From Owenia fusiformis (taxonomy: Eukaryota; Annelida; Polychaeta; Sabellida; Oweniidae), in the NCBI GenBank assembly GCA_903813345.2, contig CAIIXF020000003.1:32301151-32365150 (forward strand): a stretch of DNA of 64,000 nt. Reading direction: 5' to 3'. Made by a program: the position numbers and the translations under genes. Position 1 is the stretch's first letter, and each line of letters opens with the position of its first letter. Of this stretch, positions 1-11,655 are shown in pieces. The notes under the pieces were generated by a model, which saw only the letters and a program-made list of their open reading frames with translations, did no database searches and was not told where the DNA came from.

Positions 1-39
1 CTCAAAATATTGCCCTTTGCATGTTATGTACTTTTGATC

Positions 40-265
40 CCTGTCAGGTCAAACACTCTCGGCAATTTCTTCCACTGTGACTGTGGAGTTTTTCCCTCCC
101 ATGTTTTGAGTTATCATACAGGGTCAAATCGTCTCTTTTAAATCTCTTCTGCCACCCCATAATTGTACTTCTATCTGGTATATACTCCATATATACTTTC
201 TTCATGGTAGCATTGTTTTGCGTGGCTGTGAGTCCAAGTGAAGTATGAAATTAGGCCACCAAACG
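40..265 (-). mobile_element. mariner-type transposase N-terminal remnant
   Basis: Read on the minus strand from about 262 down to 49, one frame gives a helix-turn-helix-like stretch containing KKVYMEYIPDRSTIMGWQKR followed by FKRDDLTLYDNSKHGRE. It matches the usual mariner N-terminal pattern of a YG..-like helix, a W.kRF motif and a GR motif. The fragment runs off the window start and no terminal repeat is visible. It is a decayed DNA-transposon piece, not a host gene. The family call rests on motif memory only. Confidence 0.45.
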
Positions 266-2149
266 CAAGGCCTTCTGTTATCAGGTGAGAATTGCAGCTA
301 TTTTTGCAATTTCTTGACTGTGGCTGTATTTGAATTCGAGACTATTGAAATGTGGTATTATGACATCACAGTGCTAAATGTCATTATTCGTACTTGGTTA
401 ACATCATGCTGAATAATTCTAACAATTTCCCAAACATTTTGACCATTTAAAAGAAAAGAAATATTAATAAAATAACACTTTAGATCTTTTCATAATTAGA
501 AAAATTGGTACCTGCCCCGCCCACCCCTACCCCCATGTTGTTATAGCAACCATATTAAGACTTAATATTAATGTTGGATGCTGAAACTTCAGGATATAAT
601 AGATAAAACTTCAATTGTTATATACACAAAATTTCAGCTGAATTAAAGAATATTAAAGAAAGTTAGAGCATATAGTGCATTACTTCTGGGACAACCCTCG
701 TATATAATGTAACCCGGCATTGTAATAAATGCAAAATGTATATAATGATTCAAAAATTGGCATTGCTGATGTTTGTAAATTCCATAAATCCCTACTAGGC
801 TATATAAAGAAGATGTCATTGGTCACGATGAGATATGTTCAGGACCGCATTGTCAGGTCACAATGTTTCCTATACATGCTCATATTTCCATCAACTAAGT
901 TTATTGAACGTCTACTTCATGAAGTACATGTGTAAGGCTTAGTTTACATTTATTGTCTGATAGCAATCCATTACTTTAACAATTGATGGATCGATTGTAC
1001 GAGTCTCACAATGGCAAATCAGATGACATGAAACAATGGCAAATCAGGTGACATGAAAAGCCTCGGATCTTGTCAGCGACAGTATCGTAAAACGTGTGTT
1101 TATTGAACATTTTTTTGCCGAGAGAAAAATGTTTAGTCTTGGTAAGTGTTCACTACAATGAGGGTCATTTATCCAACAATCAGTATGTGTGGAGGAAAGG
1201 TGTTCACTAGGAACAGGTGTTCACTAAAGAGAGTTGTTCACTAAGACAGGTTTTACTGTATAGTGATTATCACCCGGCAAGGTAGTCCAGATGAAGGATG
1301 GGCGTAGATGGTTAAATGGGCCTTATTTGGGTACAATGGAGAAAGAGATTGGGGTCTTTCAAAAAACATTCCTCCTCCGTTTAATTCCAGGTGGCATCTC
1401 ACTTTAAAATATAGATGAAAGAGAACTGTCAAAATTTGTGAACCGAGTGATATGTCATGTTGAAAGTCCCTTTAAAAAGTATGGCCTATTTACATATATA
1501 CAGAAACCATGTACTAAGCAAAGGACACGGATACAGTACGTATACTAAGTGTCTGTCCCCTATTTTCCCCAATCGTGTATAGTATACAAAGGAGGGATGA
1601 CTTGAATCTAACAGTATACTACACCCACCTTTCCATTTCCGTACAATGCACTCCTAATAGGCAATGTACTCCTAGTACACATTGCACTCCTGGTTAACAC
1701 TCCCAATCTGCAATGCACTTGATGTTTGCACTCCTAGTGTACAATGCAACAATGCAATACGCAATGCTCTCCTAGTTGGCATCTTCCTTAAAGTAAAGCT
1801 CTGACATGATCCACTCAGAGTCAGTCATTCGATTGCAACAAATCTGAGATCAAAACAAATGTATCTTATTCCCGATTCTCTCGCTCTATGCCCTATTTTT
1901 GCTGTTCGCACATGTTTTCTTTCATTCACCAAGGACTGCATTCATATATGCAGAATAAAACCAGTACTTAACTTTACGCTTATAATCGTGATATTTATCT
2001 TCATTTATCATTTATGGTATATCACATCGTATAGATCGAGTCCTCCAATACCATTGTATAAGTTTACATGCAAAACACGTATTTATCCTGACTTGTTAAT
2101 TCCTAAATCTGGTTATGAATACTAGGTATGAATAGTATCATTGATTTAA
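266..2149. other. intergenic, no gene seen
   Basis: AT-rich sequence with no exon-like reading frame. About 1640-1750 holds a degenerate direct repeat around 'aatgcactcctag'. About 1150-1250 holds a loose repeat around 'gttcacta'. Nothing else could be supported. Confidence 0.5.
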
Positions 2150-2309
2150 GGAATAAATAATGATAGGCCATTCAATATGGTGAAATTCAGCACTCGTTGG
2201 ACAGAATGTTGTACAAAGCACGAACCGAAGGTGAGTGCATTTGTACTAACATTCTGTCCAACGAGTGCTGAATTTCACCATATTGAATGGCCTATCATTA
2301 TTTATTCCG
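2150..2309. repeat. inverted-repeat (foldback) element
   Basis: The left arm starting GGAATAAATAATGATAGGCC returns as its reverse complement at the right end, with arms of about 65 bp around a ~30 bp centre. The sequence to about 2735 contains a partial further copy of the outer motif (GCCATTCAA-like, then TAATGAT), so the palindrome may be one end of a larger decayed element of about 585 bp. No target duplication was found. Confidence 0.65.
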
Positions 2310-5296
2310 ATTCAAACATAAAAATTGGGTAAAAGTCGTGTCTGTGGAACGGGCATGAAGGAAGAATACGCATGCTGTCAAGATTCTGAAGTCCGCGGCC
2401 GGAAAATTTTTAGAATTTGTTTGGGCTGTTCTATTTTACTCCCCGTTTTAGATTTTATACGGTGTATGCAAACATGGAGTGTTGATAAAATATAGTTACA
2501 GTAGTTACGGAGGGAGTAAAAAAAGAACAACTATCCCCGGACAGAGCCCCAGATGTGCAGCTGAGATGTGACGTCACTCAAAACAATGCAAATTGCAGAT
2601 TGAATAGAGCATGGTCGTGCATCTATGGAGAATTAGAGAACGTTCTATATTGGCTATGCTACATTCTGATTGGTTGAGAAATTCGAATAGAGCACGGTCA
2701 TGTTTGAATGGGCATCATTATCAGGATTAACATGTGACTTTGCGTGTCATCATTGACTCCGACCAGGTGCTCCGATCTATACATTTTATATTTTTACTAT
2801 CTAAGGAAGTGCGTCAAGTTTATATACGATTGTTTTGAAATTTACTTCACGAAAGTCCACCTGCAGTAAAACATGTGTCGAACGCCACCTCTGCACTTAC
2901 AACCTTTGAAGCGTTTCTTTTCGCATCTCCAAACGCAAAGACGAATTAAATACATGATTGCCTCTCGGTCTCAGAGCGAAAGTCACCAGGACATGCCCGG
3001 AGTCAAACGAATTCAAATGGTATAAATGTTCAGACATAACACGGCATAAATGAATATATTTTTTCGTGCATTTGTACATAAAAATAAATAATTTCATTTT
3101 TTTCAGTTTTCTTGTAAAAATTGTACGATCTTGGGTTTTACTAGTGCAGAAACAGTAACGATGTCTTTAGTAAAAATAAATTCGCCAATCGCGACAACGG
3201 ATTCCGATTGATTAATAAAAAGTTTGGATAATCTTTAATTTGCTTACTTACAATAACTGTAATTCATTTATCATTTTGTTGGGAGGGACATCTTTTTCTG
3301 CATGGTCACCATTTTATTCCGGTGTAACATGTACACCCCATTCATAAGTATTGTTACACTCTCCTTCATAAGTATTGTTACACTCTCCTTCATAAATATC
3401 GTTACACTCCCCTCCATAAGTTTGACAACCCGAAGTTTTATTGGAAAGCATGTTGAAGCCTGTAAATGTCTGAATCTTAATTTTATTTCATTATTACAAC
3501 ATTTCGGAAATTATGATTTTGATCAATGTTCAGTCGCCAAACATTAACAGACTCTACTTTAATTGATACAAAAAGCGGTTGCCAAATTTATGAAGGGGAG
3601 TGTACTACCATGATGGTACTACATAGTACTAGAATAGTATTTGTCTACAATACAATACTTACAATACAATTATTTTTCAAGGTTATTTTATTTCCATATT
3701 TGAATCATATATCATACAATAACTTACACTACAATGTCTAACATAAAGAGTCATCCACATAACTCGATGTCGTAAAATTCGTCCTACCATGCTTTTATCG
3801 CCTATTTGTCGTATATACAGCAACTTTTATTGTATAAGGATGTTATTTTACACGTCTTTAATCATAATGTAAATCAAACAATGGGACTTATATTCAATAT
3901 CATTATCATTGTTGATCCTTTCTGCTTTGCACTGTATTTGTAATTTATTTTCACACGTAATGTTTTCTATTTCAATATTTTGACATTGCGTTTATGGATA
4001 TCAATCTACTTCGACATTATTAAGAAACAATGGTTCAAGTTAAAATATGGCGGAATTAAAAAATCTGACAGGTCGGAAGTCAGATAACAAATGATAACAA
4101 TGAGAACGCCAACCATGGTAAACATGCCAACGGAAAATACTAAGAGGTGTTAAAAACAGAGCAAGAAAACGAAATATTTACGAGGACAACCATCATAAGG
4201 AAGGCAAACCCCAAATATCCCAGACTATCATCTACCATGTAAAGATACAATGTCGAATACCCCTTCCCCACCATTCAGAATCCATTATCACAATCTTAGA
4301 CCACAATATCACGGGGCATTTCATTAATATTGAACACCATTACAACAAATGTTGAAAAATACATTTCACATAATTATAAAAACAAAAACTCGTGACATCA
4401 AAAATAGTTTTAGAAACTACAGTAAATTATTCTTTTAAAATACACGAAAACAAGCAACAACGTTGAAAAAGCATTTCCTGCACATTCATTACTATTACAA
4501 ACTTTTAAGCTAAGACACGAGGTTTTATCTATGAGCTCTAAAAATCTTGTTGAAATCAGTGTTTAAATGAGGAGTTATGGCCAATAACGATATATAACTC
4601 TAAATGACATCTCTAGCAAGAACAGTGGATAATATGAGACGCTGTATCGATGGACATGTATGTAAACAACAAAGCAAATAGTAAACAAAAATTACAATTG
4701 ATATTATAACTATTATTCAATTTAATCACTTAACCTAATACATTTTTCAAAAAGTTGTATTTTATTTCCTCAATTACACATAAAAATACATATTAAAATG
4801 AACGGGGAGCCAGAAATTAGTATTCTTTAAGTTAACAAGTTTAGAAGACTTTGGAATCTTTAAACCGGACTTCATCCATGTTGTTGCGGGAATGACTTCT
4901 CTCGTAGGTGAGCATATATGAGAAACACTTTGAAAAATGGAATGATTATGCACCAATGTGGCGGTAAACATACACAAATTACGTGTTTTTATAACAACGA
5001 GAATAAAAATAACTCAGAATATTAAAATTACTACATGTAAAGAGTAATATACTGGACGGATATATATTTTGGTTGTGGCATTGATAATGAATGAAACACA
5101 CTGCAAAATGATGCTTGGTATATTGTACATCGCGTGTTCATCATTTGTAAGTAGATCTAGTTTATAGTATAGCAATATGTTCTTTAGTTGAAAATAGATC
5201 GTCATGGTACCAGCACGTCATCAGTTGTAAGTAGATCAAAGCTGACGTCGTCTACATGTATTTTACAGTATTTTCTTTGCAATGTGTATAATAATA
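2310..5296. other. intergenic with short repeats
   Basis: No host exon seen. At 3345-3425 a 24-bp unit (TTGTTACACTCTCCTTCATA plus four bases) repeats about 3.5 times. At about 4130-4440 lies one copy of a dispersed repeat that recurs at 6845-7070 and partly at 62960-63060; the shared part includes CCCTTCCCCACCATTC. The rest is AT-rich without recognisable features. Confidence 0.45.
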
Positions 5297-5843
5297 TACA
5301 GGGTGTCTCAAAATATTGTACTGAGATTAACACGGAATAACTCTGTGAGCAATGAACGAATTGTCTAGAAATTTGATCATCTGATAGAGAGTCATTAACA
5401 TCTAAAATTTTCACCAGGTAGATCTACTTAGTTTTAGAGAAAACCACCATCCATATTTCATTGTCAAGAGGGAATAACTCTGAAGGTGATTAAGAAATAT
5501 ATTTGGAATTCGGCCAGCTGACAGACACTTTAATTGACATAAATAATCTGAAAGTTTCATTAGCCAACTTTTTTAGTTTTTGCGAAAATCTTGTTTTAGA
5601 ACCATCACCCGTTTTCAACCTTTGAAATTGCATTCATTTCTGCGTTGATTATGATGTAGGTAATCTAGAGTATGTCACCTAGAATGTCAAATTCCCCAGG
5701 AAGCAATGAACCACAGATTTCTATAAATTTTTAACTGCTTATTGAAAAAATGAATTTTTCTTAAGTGAACTTTCTATTTTTTCGATGAAGAAAAAGGCGT
5801 TATTCTCGTCTCATTTGGTTAAAATGTTTTGGGACACCCTGTG
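5297..5843. mobile_element. mariner-like MITE (cagggtgtc family)
   Basis: Starts TACAGGGTGTCTCAAAATAT and ends with the inverted form (TTTTGGGACACCCTGTG), giving terminal inverted repeats of about 20 bp next to TA-rich flanks. Internal sequence of about 500 bp has no transposase frame I can recognise. The terminal motif and TA target fit the Tc1/mariner superfamily. Confidence 0.6.
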
Positions 5844-5907
5844 CAAATATACATACAGTGTATATACAAACCTTTGTGATTTACTTTTTAGGTTTTCCTT
5901 AACACAG

Positions 5908-7845
5908 ATGCGTCGAGGACACGAACGAAAAGGTCGTGCGTATGTCCAACCATCGTGGGAAATGCGCTCTGTGACGGGAAATGCGACGGGAACGGGACAC
6001 GTCCCAACGGGACATGTCCATTAGGCACGAAATGTTGTCCTGTGAAGTGTCCATCAGGTGTCGAAAGCATGTGCCTTACACCGATCCGTGAGTTGAAACA
6101 GATTAATAATTAACGACGATAATTAACTAACGATTAATAATACCTATGTAATTATAGTAATGAGGAGAGGTACGGGAGTATCTCCAGCAGACAAATGACG
6201 TTTGGGAGAGGGTTAAAAACGAGCTTTATTTAAGCTTCATCTTCGAATGTTTTCTTGAAAATGATATTTTAACGCTTGAACTTGTAATAGTTTATATGCA
6301 TTTGCAATATTTTTTCATTGTTTACACATACAGTATAGACATGTTTCGACTTCTAACTTATTATTGGCAGTTTCAGTTACCATGGCAACGATTATATGTT
6401 AGCGTGGAAACAGTTTATTTGACTTAAAACATTTCTCACAATTCTTACAAACTGTCAACTTCAGAATGCAGACTTGAAATGTTACCATGGCAACAAATAA
6501 GTGAACTTGTAACATTTTGTAACCATTTTAACCAATCAGAAAGTAATTTTAATGACAGAATTTTAGAAAATAAGGGAAAACGTAACATTGTGTATGGAAA
6601 TCATACTTTTTAGATATTTTCATTACAAGTCGTAGAAGTAGGGGCTAAGTAGGGGTTAAGTGTTAGAAATTATGAGTACACGCAGATTGAGCCTTGAATA
6701 TATTGTCCTTACAATAAAATGTCTTATTCAATTTCAGTTGTTTTAAAATGCTTTTAAGTATGAAAAGAATCTAAGCACACTATATACACGTACACACGTA
6801 CCATGGGCCTTCAACAAATGCACGTACTAAATGTAGCAAGAAAAAGAAAACATCTAAGAGTAAACCAATTATAAGGAAAACAATCCCCAACTATCCCGGA
6901 TCATGATCTAATGTGAAAAGAAACAAATTCTTATCCCCCTTCCCCACCATTCAAACATAATAACAATCCGAGACCCAAACGCCAAGGATACAATGTTGAA
7001 GAAGAATAAATTGATAACCACCATGCCCAATACTCATGACATCAAAAATAGTTGTAGATACTAACCCTGTATTGAGTATGACAAAAACGTAGAAAAGCAA
7101 TTCGTCCGAAGTATAAATATTATGTGGGGCTATTTTCAGCACCCAGGTTCCACAAAGGTAGAACGTGCCCCAGAATAGTCAACTACGGCGCCCCGAAATC
7201 GCGCAGTCCTCGAAGTGCAGAAAAACGCAGTGCCAGTGACGTCAACATATTTGACCTGCAACCCTTACTTGTGAAATGTGAGAGTACGTGCGACTGTCCC
7301 ATAGTGAATCGTACAAGGCAGCTGTGCTGTGACAGTATGGTGCATGGGAAGATTTGTTTAAACCCAGGTAAATACAATCCGATAACCACAACCTTTTCGG
7401 TAGGTGCACTCTTGCCCCATTGTGGGATCCACAGCCTTTACTATCTTTTTGGAATAGTTCTCTCAAAAGCGTTAGGTAAAGAGGGACTCTGGTAAATCAG
7501 AATGCTCTCAAAAGCGTTAGGTAAAGAGGGACTCTGGTAAATCAGAATGCTCTTGCCCGTTTTCAGGGTATGACCTTTATTAATTACATCATCGCATTCG
7601 GGGGTATTAAACTCTAGTTGTTGTTTTCAGTAAAAAAGCAGAGCCCAGGTGCTCTGGTCTTTTACGACCCAAATCTGAATGGCACCCGGATGTCTAAACC
7701 GTGGAAAGAACTCTGGGATAAAATGCTGAAGTACCAGGGAGCATGTTGTTGTGGTGGCGATTGTATCGAATGTCCAAATGAGAACAGTTTTGGCGGCTGC
7801 GCATGCTCTTCATCTGGAGGCGATTGTCAGTGCACATGCGCATAA
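5908..7845 (+). CDS. cysteine-rich, probably secreted protein; last three exons
   Basis: Three exons join in phase: 5908-6087 (after AACACAG, donor GTGAGT), 7140-7367 (after TTTTCAG, donor GTAAAT) and 7631-7845 (after TTTTCAG, stop TAA). Together they give about 205 residues with 26 cysteines. The first exon carries a basic RTKRS step before a nine-cysteine block containing CPLGTKCCPVKC. The second has seven cysteines and KCESTCDCPI. The last ends in a ten-cysteine tail starting ACCCGGDCIEC and finishing CQCTCA. The 5' exon or exons, including any signal peptide, were not found. The CPLGTKCC spacing recalls WAP-like or granulin-like disulfide domains, but the pattern is not a clear match to either; the Cys-rich tail recalls metallothioneins. 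The dibasic step suggests proprotein processing (inference). No function is assigned. Confidence 0.7.
6376..6494. promoter_or_regulatory. pair of RFX X-box-like palindromes
   Basis: The exact 14-mer GTTACCATGGCAAC occurs at 6376-6389 and again at 6481-6494, inside the intron of the cysteine-rich gene. It fits the known RFX X-box consensus (GTNRCC, short spacer, RGYAAC) on both strands. Function is inferred from sequence alone; a repeat origin is possible. Confidence 0.35.
6845..7070 (+). repeat. dispersed repeat copy
   Basis: Second copy of the repeat seen at 4130-4440, sharing CCCTTCCCCACCATTCA and a downstream 'catcaaaaatagtt' block. It lies in the intron before the second cysteine-rich exon. 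Class unknown. Confidence 0.5.
7461..7550 (+). repeat. 45-bp unit, two copies
   Basis: The unit beginning TCTCAAAAGCGTTAGGTAAA is repeated exactly once with a 45-bp period within the last intron of the cysteine-rich gene (7368-7630). It contains GTTAGGTAAAG, a weak donor-like string. Confidence 0.85.
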
Positions 7846-8734
7846 CGCACATAGGAACAAGTAATCTCTTTGTCCATGCGCTGAAAGCTATAAAACAGAA
7901 ATACGTACCAATAGGCCTATTATACACCAACAAAAATAAAAAATAATTGCAAATTTATCAAAAATGTATTTTGTATTTTTTTAAATTCCGAATTCCCTTT
8001 CAATTATTTTGATAAGGGCCAGGCTTTTAAACAGATTACAAGGAGTGCAGTCAATAATAGTGTCATACACAAACGGTATTTCCAGCAATTTTTTATATAT
8101 TGTGATGAAAATTGATTATTGATTTTAGTGTTTTCGTTTCACCATTACCGGTTTTAATAAGAAATTCCAGAAATAAGGAAGTCAATGTAATTTTTCTTTC
8201 GAAAATCGGAAAACGAAGCCATTTTACAGGAATTTCAGTGGAACTGGTGAGTTTAGGCGAGTGGCGGATTAATTATTGGCATGTAATCTTTCATAGGAAC
8301 TTTGATTTTTAATCATTTTCGAGTTAATTGATCACGTTTTAGCATTTTAGTGACCTGATCATCCACGGAAATTTCATATTATCGCCCATTGAGGTACCTC
8401 ATCGGCATACTAACCTAGTTTTTTGGCGGAATTAACCAATCAGATTTATGCAGTCCAAAACGTCCGCGCAGGGCATATAAAAGGAATTTGACCAGTTTGT
8501 CAAGTTGTTGTGCGACAAATAATTAACGGATTTACAGACTGGAACAACCACGGGGTCGTAAGTAAGAATATTTTGTTGAGTAATTGACGAAAGATTGTCG
8601 ATCAAATATCATCACAGTTTGTCCATTTTTTAGTCTGGACATTTTGAACATTAATTTAGAGAGTCATATCGGATTGTATAGAGATTGTGTGTGTATTTTT
8701 ATTCATTCTTTTTACTCAACATTGTATTGTTATT
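7846..8734 (+). promoter_or_regulatory. possible core promoter and small non-coding exon before the TTGCACC array
   Basis: A strong TATA box, TATAAAAG, lies at 8476-8483. About 75 bp downstream is a consensus 5' splice site GTAAGT at 8558-8563 (exon end GGGGTC). This would suit a short first exon of a transcript running into the array. No coding start is evident and the downstream exon was not found. The rest of the interval is AT-rich and featureless. Confidence 0.3.
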
Positions 8735-10025
8735 TGGGAGAGTTGCACCCAACTTTGCAACCCCATACTCAATTCAAGGACATTTGGGAGAGTTGCAACC
8801 AACTTTGCAACCCCATATCGGTGCAAGGAACATTTGCACCCATATCAACTACCTGGAATAGGTGTGAAGGATATTTGGGAGAGTTGCAACCCAATTTGCA
8901 ACCCCATATAGGTGCAAGGGATATTTGCACCCATAACAACCACCTTGAATAGGTGTGAAGGATATTTGGGAGAGTTGCAACCCAATTTGCAACCCCATAT
9001 AGGTGCAAGGGATATTTGCACCCATAACAACCACCTTGAATAGGTGTGAAGGATATTTGGGAGAGTTGCACCCAATTTGCAACCCCATATTGGTGCAAGG
9101 GATATTTGCACTCATATCAACCACCTGGAATAGGTGTGAAGGAATTTTTGGGAGAGTTGCACTCAATCTTGCAACCCCAGGAGATTTGGGAGAGTTGCAC
9201 CCGACTTTGCAACCCCAGATTGGTGCAAGGGATATTTGCACCCAAGATAATCAACGGAAGGATATTGTGGAGAGTTGCAACCAACTTTGCAACCCCATAT
9301 TGGTGCAAGGAATATTTGCACCAGGTGTGAAGGTCATTTGGGAGAGTTGCACCCAACTTGCAACCCCATATCGGTGCAAGGAACATTTGCACCCATATCA
9401 ACCACCTGGAATAGGTGTGAAGGATATTTGGGAGAGTTGCAACCCAATTTGCAACCCCATATAGGTGCAAGGGATATTTGCACTTATAGTAATCAACAGA
9501 AGGACTTTGGGAGAGTTGCAAGTAATTGCGCATACCCCATATCGGTGCAAGGAATATTTGCACCCAATAGTAACTAATTGAAGGACATTTGGAAGAGTTG
9601 CAAACCAACTTTGCAACCCCATATCGGTGCAAGGAACATTTGCACCCATATCAACCACCTGGAATAGGTGTGAAGGAATTTTTGGGAGAGTTGCACTCAA
9701 TCTTGCAACCCCAGGAGATTTGGGAGAGTTGCACCCGACTTTGCAACCCCAGATTGGTGCAAGGGATATTTGCACCCAAGATAATCAACGGAAGGATATT
9801 TTGGAGAGTTGCAACCAACTTTGCAACCCCATATTGGTGCAAGGAATATTTGCACCAGGTGTGAAGGTCATTTGGGAGAGTTGCACCCAACTTGCAACCC
9901 CATATCGGTGCAAGGGATATTTGCATCCATAATAACCATCTGAATTAGGTGTAAAGGATATTTTGGAGAGTTGCACCCAACTTGCAACCCCATATTGGTG
10001 CAAGGGGCATTTGTACCCATGATTG
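8735..10025. repeat. minisatellite A, ~95-bp units with TTGCACC core
   Basis: About 13 irregular units, each holding GGGAGAGTTGCAACC, then GCAACCCCATAT, GGTGCAAGG and ATATTTGCACCC. Some units lack the middle block, and one block of about 250 bp (from about 9100) recurs almost exactly near 9640, so segments have been duplicated as higher-order units. Frames that stay open across it look like by-products of the periodicity. Confidence 0.9.
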
Positions 10026-10290
10026 CAACCTGGACATAGGTGCAAAGTATAATAAGAGATATAAAGGACTTGCACCCTGGTTAAGGGACAGGGGCAAGGT
10101 GCACCTTGGTTAAGGAACAAGGGCACATAAAAGGACTTGCACCCTGGTTAAGGAACAGGGGCAAGATGCACCTTGGTTAAGGAACAAGGGCATATAGAGG
10201 AATTGCACCCTGGTTAGGAACAGGGGCACACAGAGACATTGCACCTATGATTAAGGATATTTGCACCCGGTTGCAACTATAGCGTATATT
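10026..10290. repeat. flanking block, left copy
   Basis: A segment of about 210 bp with CTTGCACCCTGGTTAAGG and GGTGCACCTTGGTTAAGG motifs. A nearly identical copy lies at about 11437-11655, on the far side of the 69-bp array, in the same orientation. Confidence 0.8.
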
Positions 10291-11095
10291 TGCACCCGAT
10301 TGCACCCATAGTGGATATTTGCACCCGGTTGCACCTCGGATTAAGGATTTAAGGACATTTGCACCAGGTTGCACCCCATAAGGACATTTGCACCCGGTTG
10401 CACCTCGGATTAAGGATTTAAGGATACTTGCACCAGGTTGCACCCCATAAGGACATTTGCACCCGGTTGCATCTTGGATTAAGGATTTAAGGATACTTGC
10501 ACCAGGTTGCACCCCATAAGGACATTTGCACCCGGTTGTACCTCGGATTAAGGATTTAAGGATACTTGCACCAGGTTGCACCCCATAAGGACATTTGCAC
10601 CCGGTTGCACCTCGGATTAAGGATTTAAGGACATTTGCACCAGGTTGCACCCCATAAGGACATTTGCACCCGGTTGCACCTCGGATTAAGGATTTAAGGA
10701 TACTTGCACCAGGTTGCACCCCATAAGGACATTTGCACCCGGTTGCATCTCGGATTAAGGATTTAAGGATACTTGCACCAGGTTGCACCCCATAAGGACA
10801 TTTGCACCCGGTTGCACCTCGGATTAAGGATTTAAGGAAACTTGCACCAGGTTGCACCCCATAAGGACATTTGCACCCGGTTGCATCTCGGATTAAGGAT
10901 TTAAGGACATTTGCACCCGGTTGCACCTCGGATTAAGGATTTAAGGACATTTGCACCAGGTTGCACCCCATAAGGACATTTGCACCCGGTTGCACCTCGG
11001 ATTAAGGATTTAAGGACATTTGCACCAGGTTGCACCCCATAAGGACATTTGCACCCGGTTGTACCTCGGATTAAGGATTTAAGCACATTTGCACC
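10291..11095. repeat. minisatellite B, 69-bp units
   Basis: About 11 units of 69 bp, each with CATTTGCACCCGGTTGCACC, a GGATTAAGGATTTAAGG linker, then TTGCACCAGGTTGCACCCC. Because 69 is a multiple of three, one minus-strand frame stays open for about 249 codons as a 23-residue repeat (GCKCPYGVQPGASILKSLIR and three more). Differences between units change amino acids rather than being mostly silent, so coding is not supported. Confidence 0.9.
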
Positions 11096-11655
11096 TGATT
11101 GCAACTTGGATAAAGGATTTAAGGACATTTGTACGTGATTATAATTTGGATTAAGGATTTAAGCACATTTGCACCTGATTGCAACTTGGATAAAGGATTT
11201 AAGGACATTTGTACGTGATTATAATTCGGATTAAGGATTTAAGCACATTTGCACCTGATTGCAACTTGGATAAAGGATTTAAGGACATTTGTACGTGATT
11301 ATAATTTGGATAAAGGCTTTAAGGACGTTTGCACCTGATTGCAACTTGGATGATGGAATATAGAGGACTTGCACCCTGGTTAAGGAACAGGGGCAAAATG
11401 CACCTTGGTTAGGAACAAGGGCATATAAGGGAATTGCAAACTGGACATAGGTGCAAAGTTTAATAAGGGCATATAAAGGACTTGCACCCTGGTTAAGGGA
11501 CAGGGGCAAGGTGCACCTTGGTTAAGGAACAAGGGCACATAAAAGGACTTGCACCCTGGTTAAGGAACAGGGGCAAGATGCACCTTGGTTAAGGAACAAG
11601 GGCATATAGAGGAATTGCACCCTGGTTAGGAACAGGGGCACACAGAAACATTGCA
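11080..11655. repeat. minisatellite C (~79-bp units) and flanking block, right copy
   Basis: From 11080 to about 11345 the unit changes to about 79 bp, alternating CACATTTGCACCTGATTGCA with ACATTTGTACGTGATTATAA. From about 11437 to 11655 the flanking block of 10026-10290 recurs almost unchanged. Confidence 0.8.

Noticed and set aside
2150-2735. Treating 2150-2735 as one complete transposon
   Set aside because: Only the palindrome at 2150-2309 is solid; the outer match near 2710-2735 is short and imperfect and no target duplication was found.
5888-6070. Minus-strand frame over the first cysteine-rich exon
   Set aside because: The plus-strand frame joins in phase to two further exons with splice sites and regular cysteines; the minus frame has neither.
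8769-9932. Numerous overlapping open frames in the ~95-bp array
   Set aside because: Same repeat effect on all frames; no conserved domain and no splice context.
10177-11128. Long minus-strand open frames with a 23-residue repeat (GCKCPYGVQPGA type) as a repetitive protein gene
   Set aside because: The frame is open because the 69-bp unit is a multiple of three and lacks a stop in that frame. Unit differences are mostly amino-acid changing, and no promoter, splice sites or start context support it.
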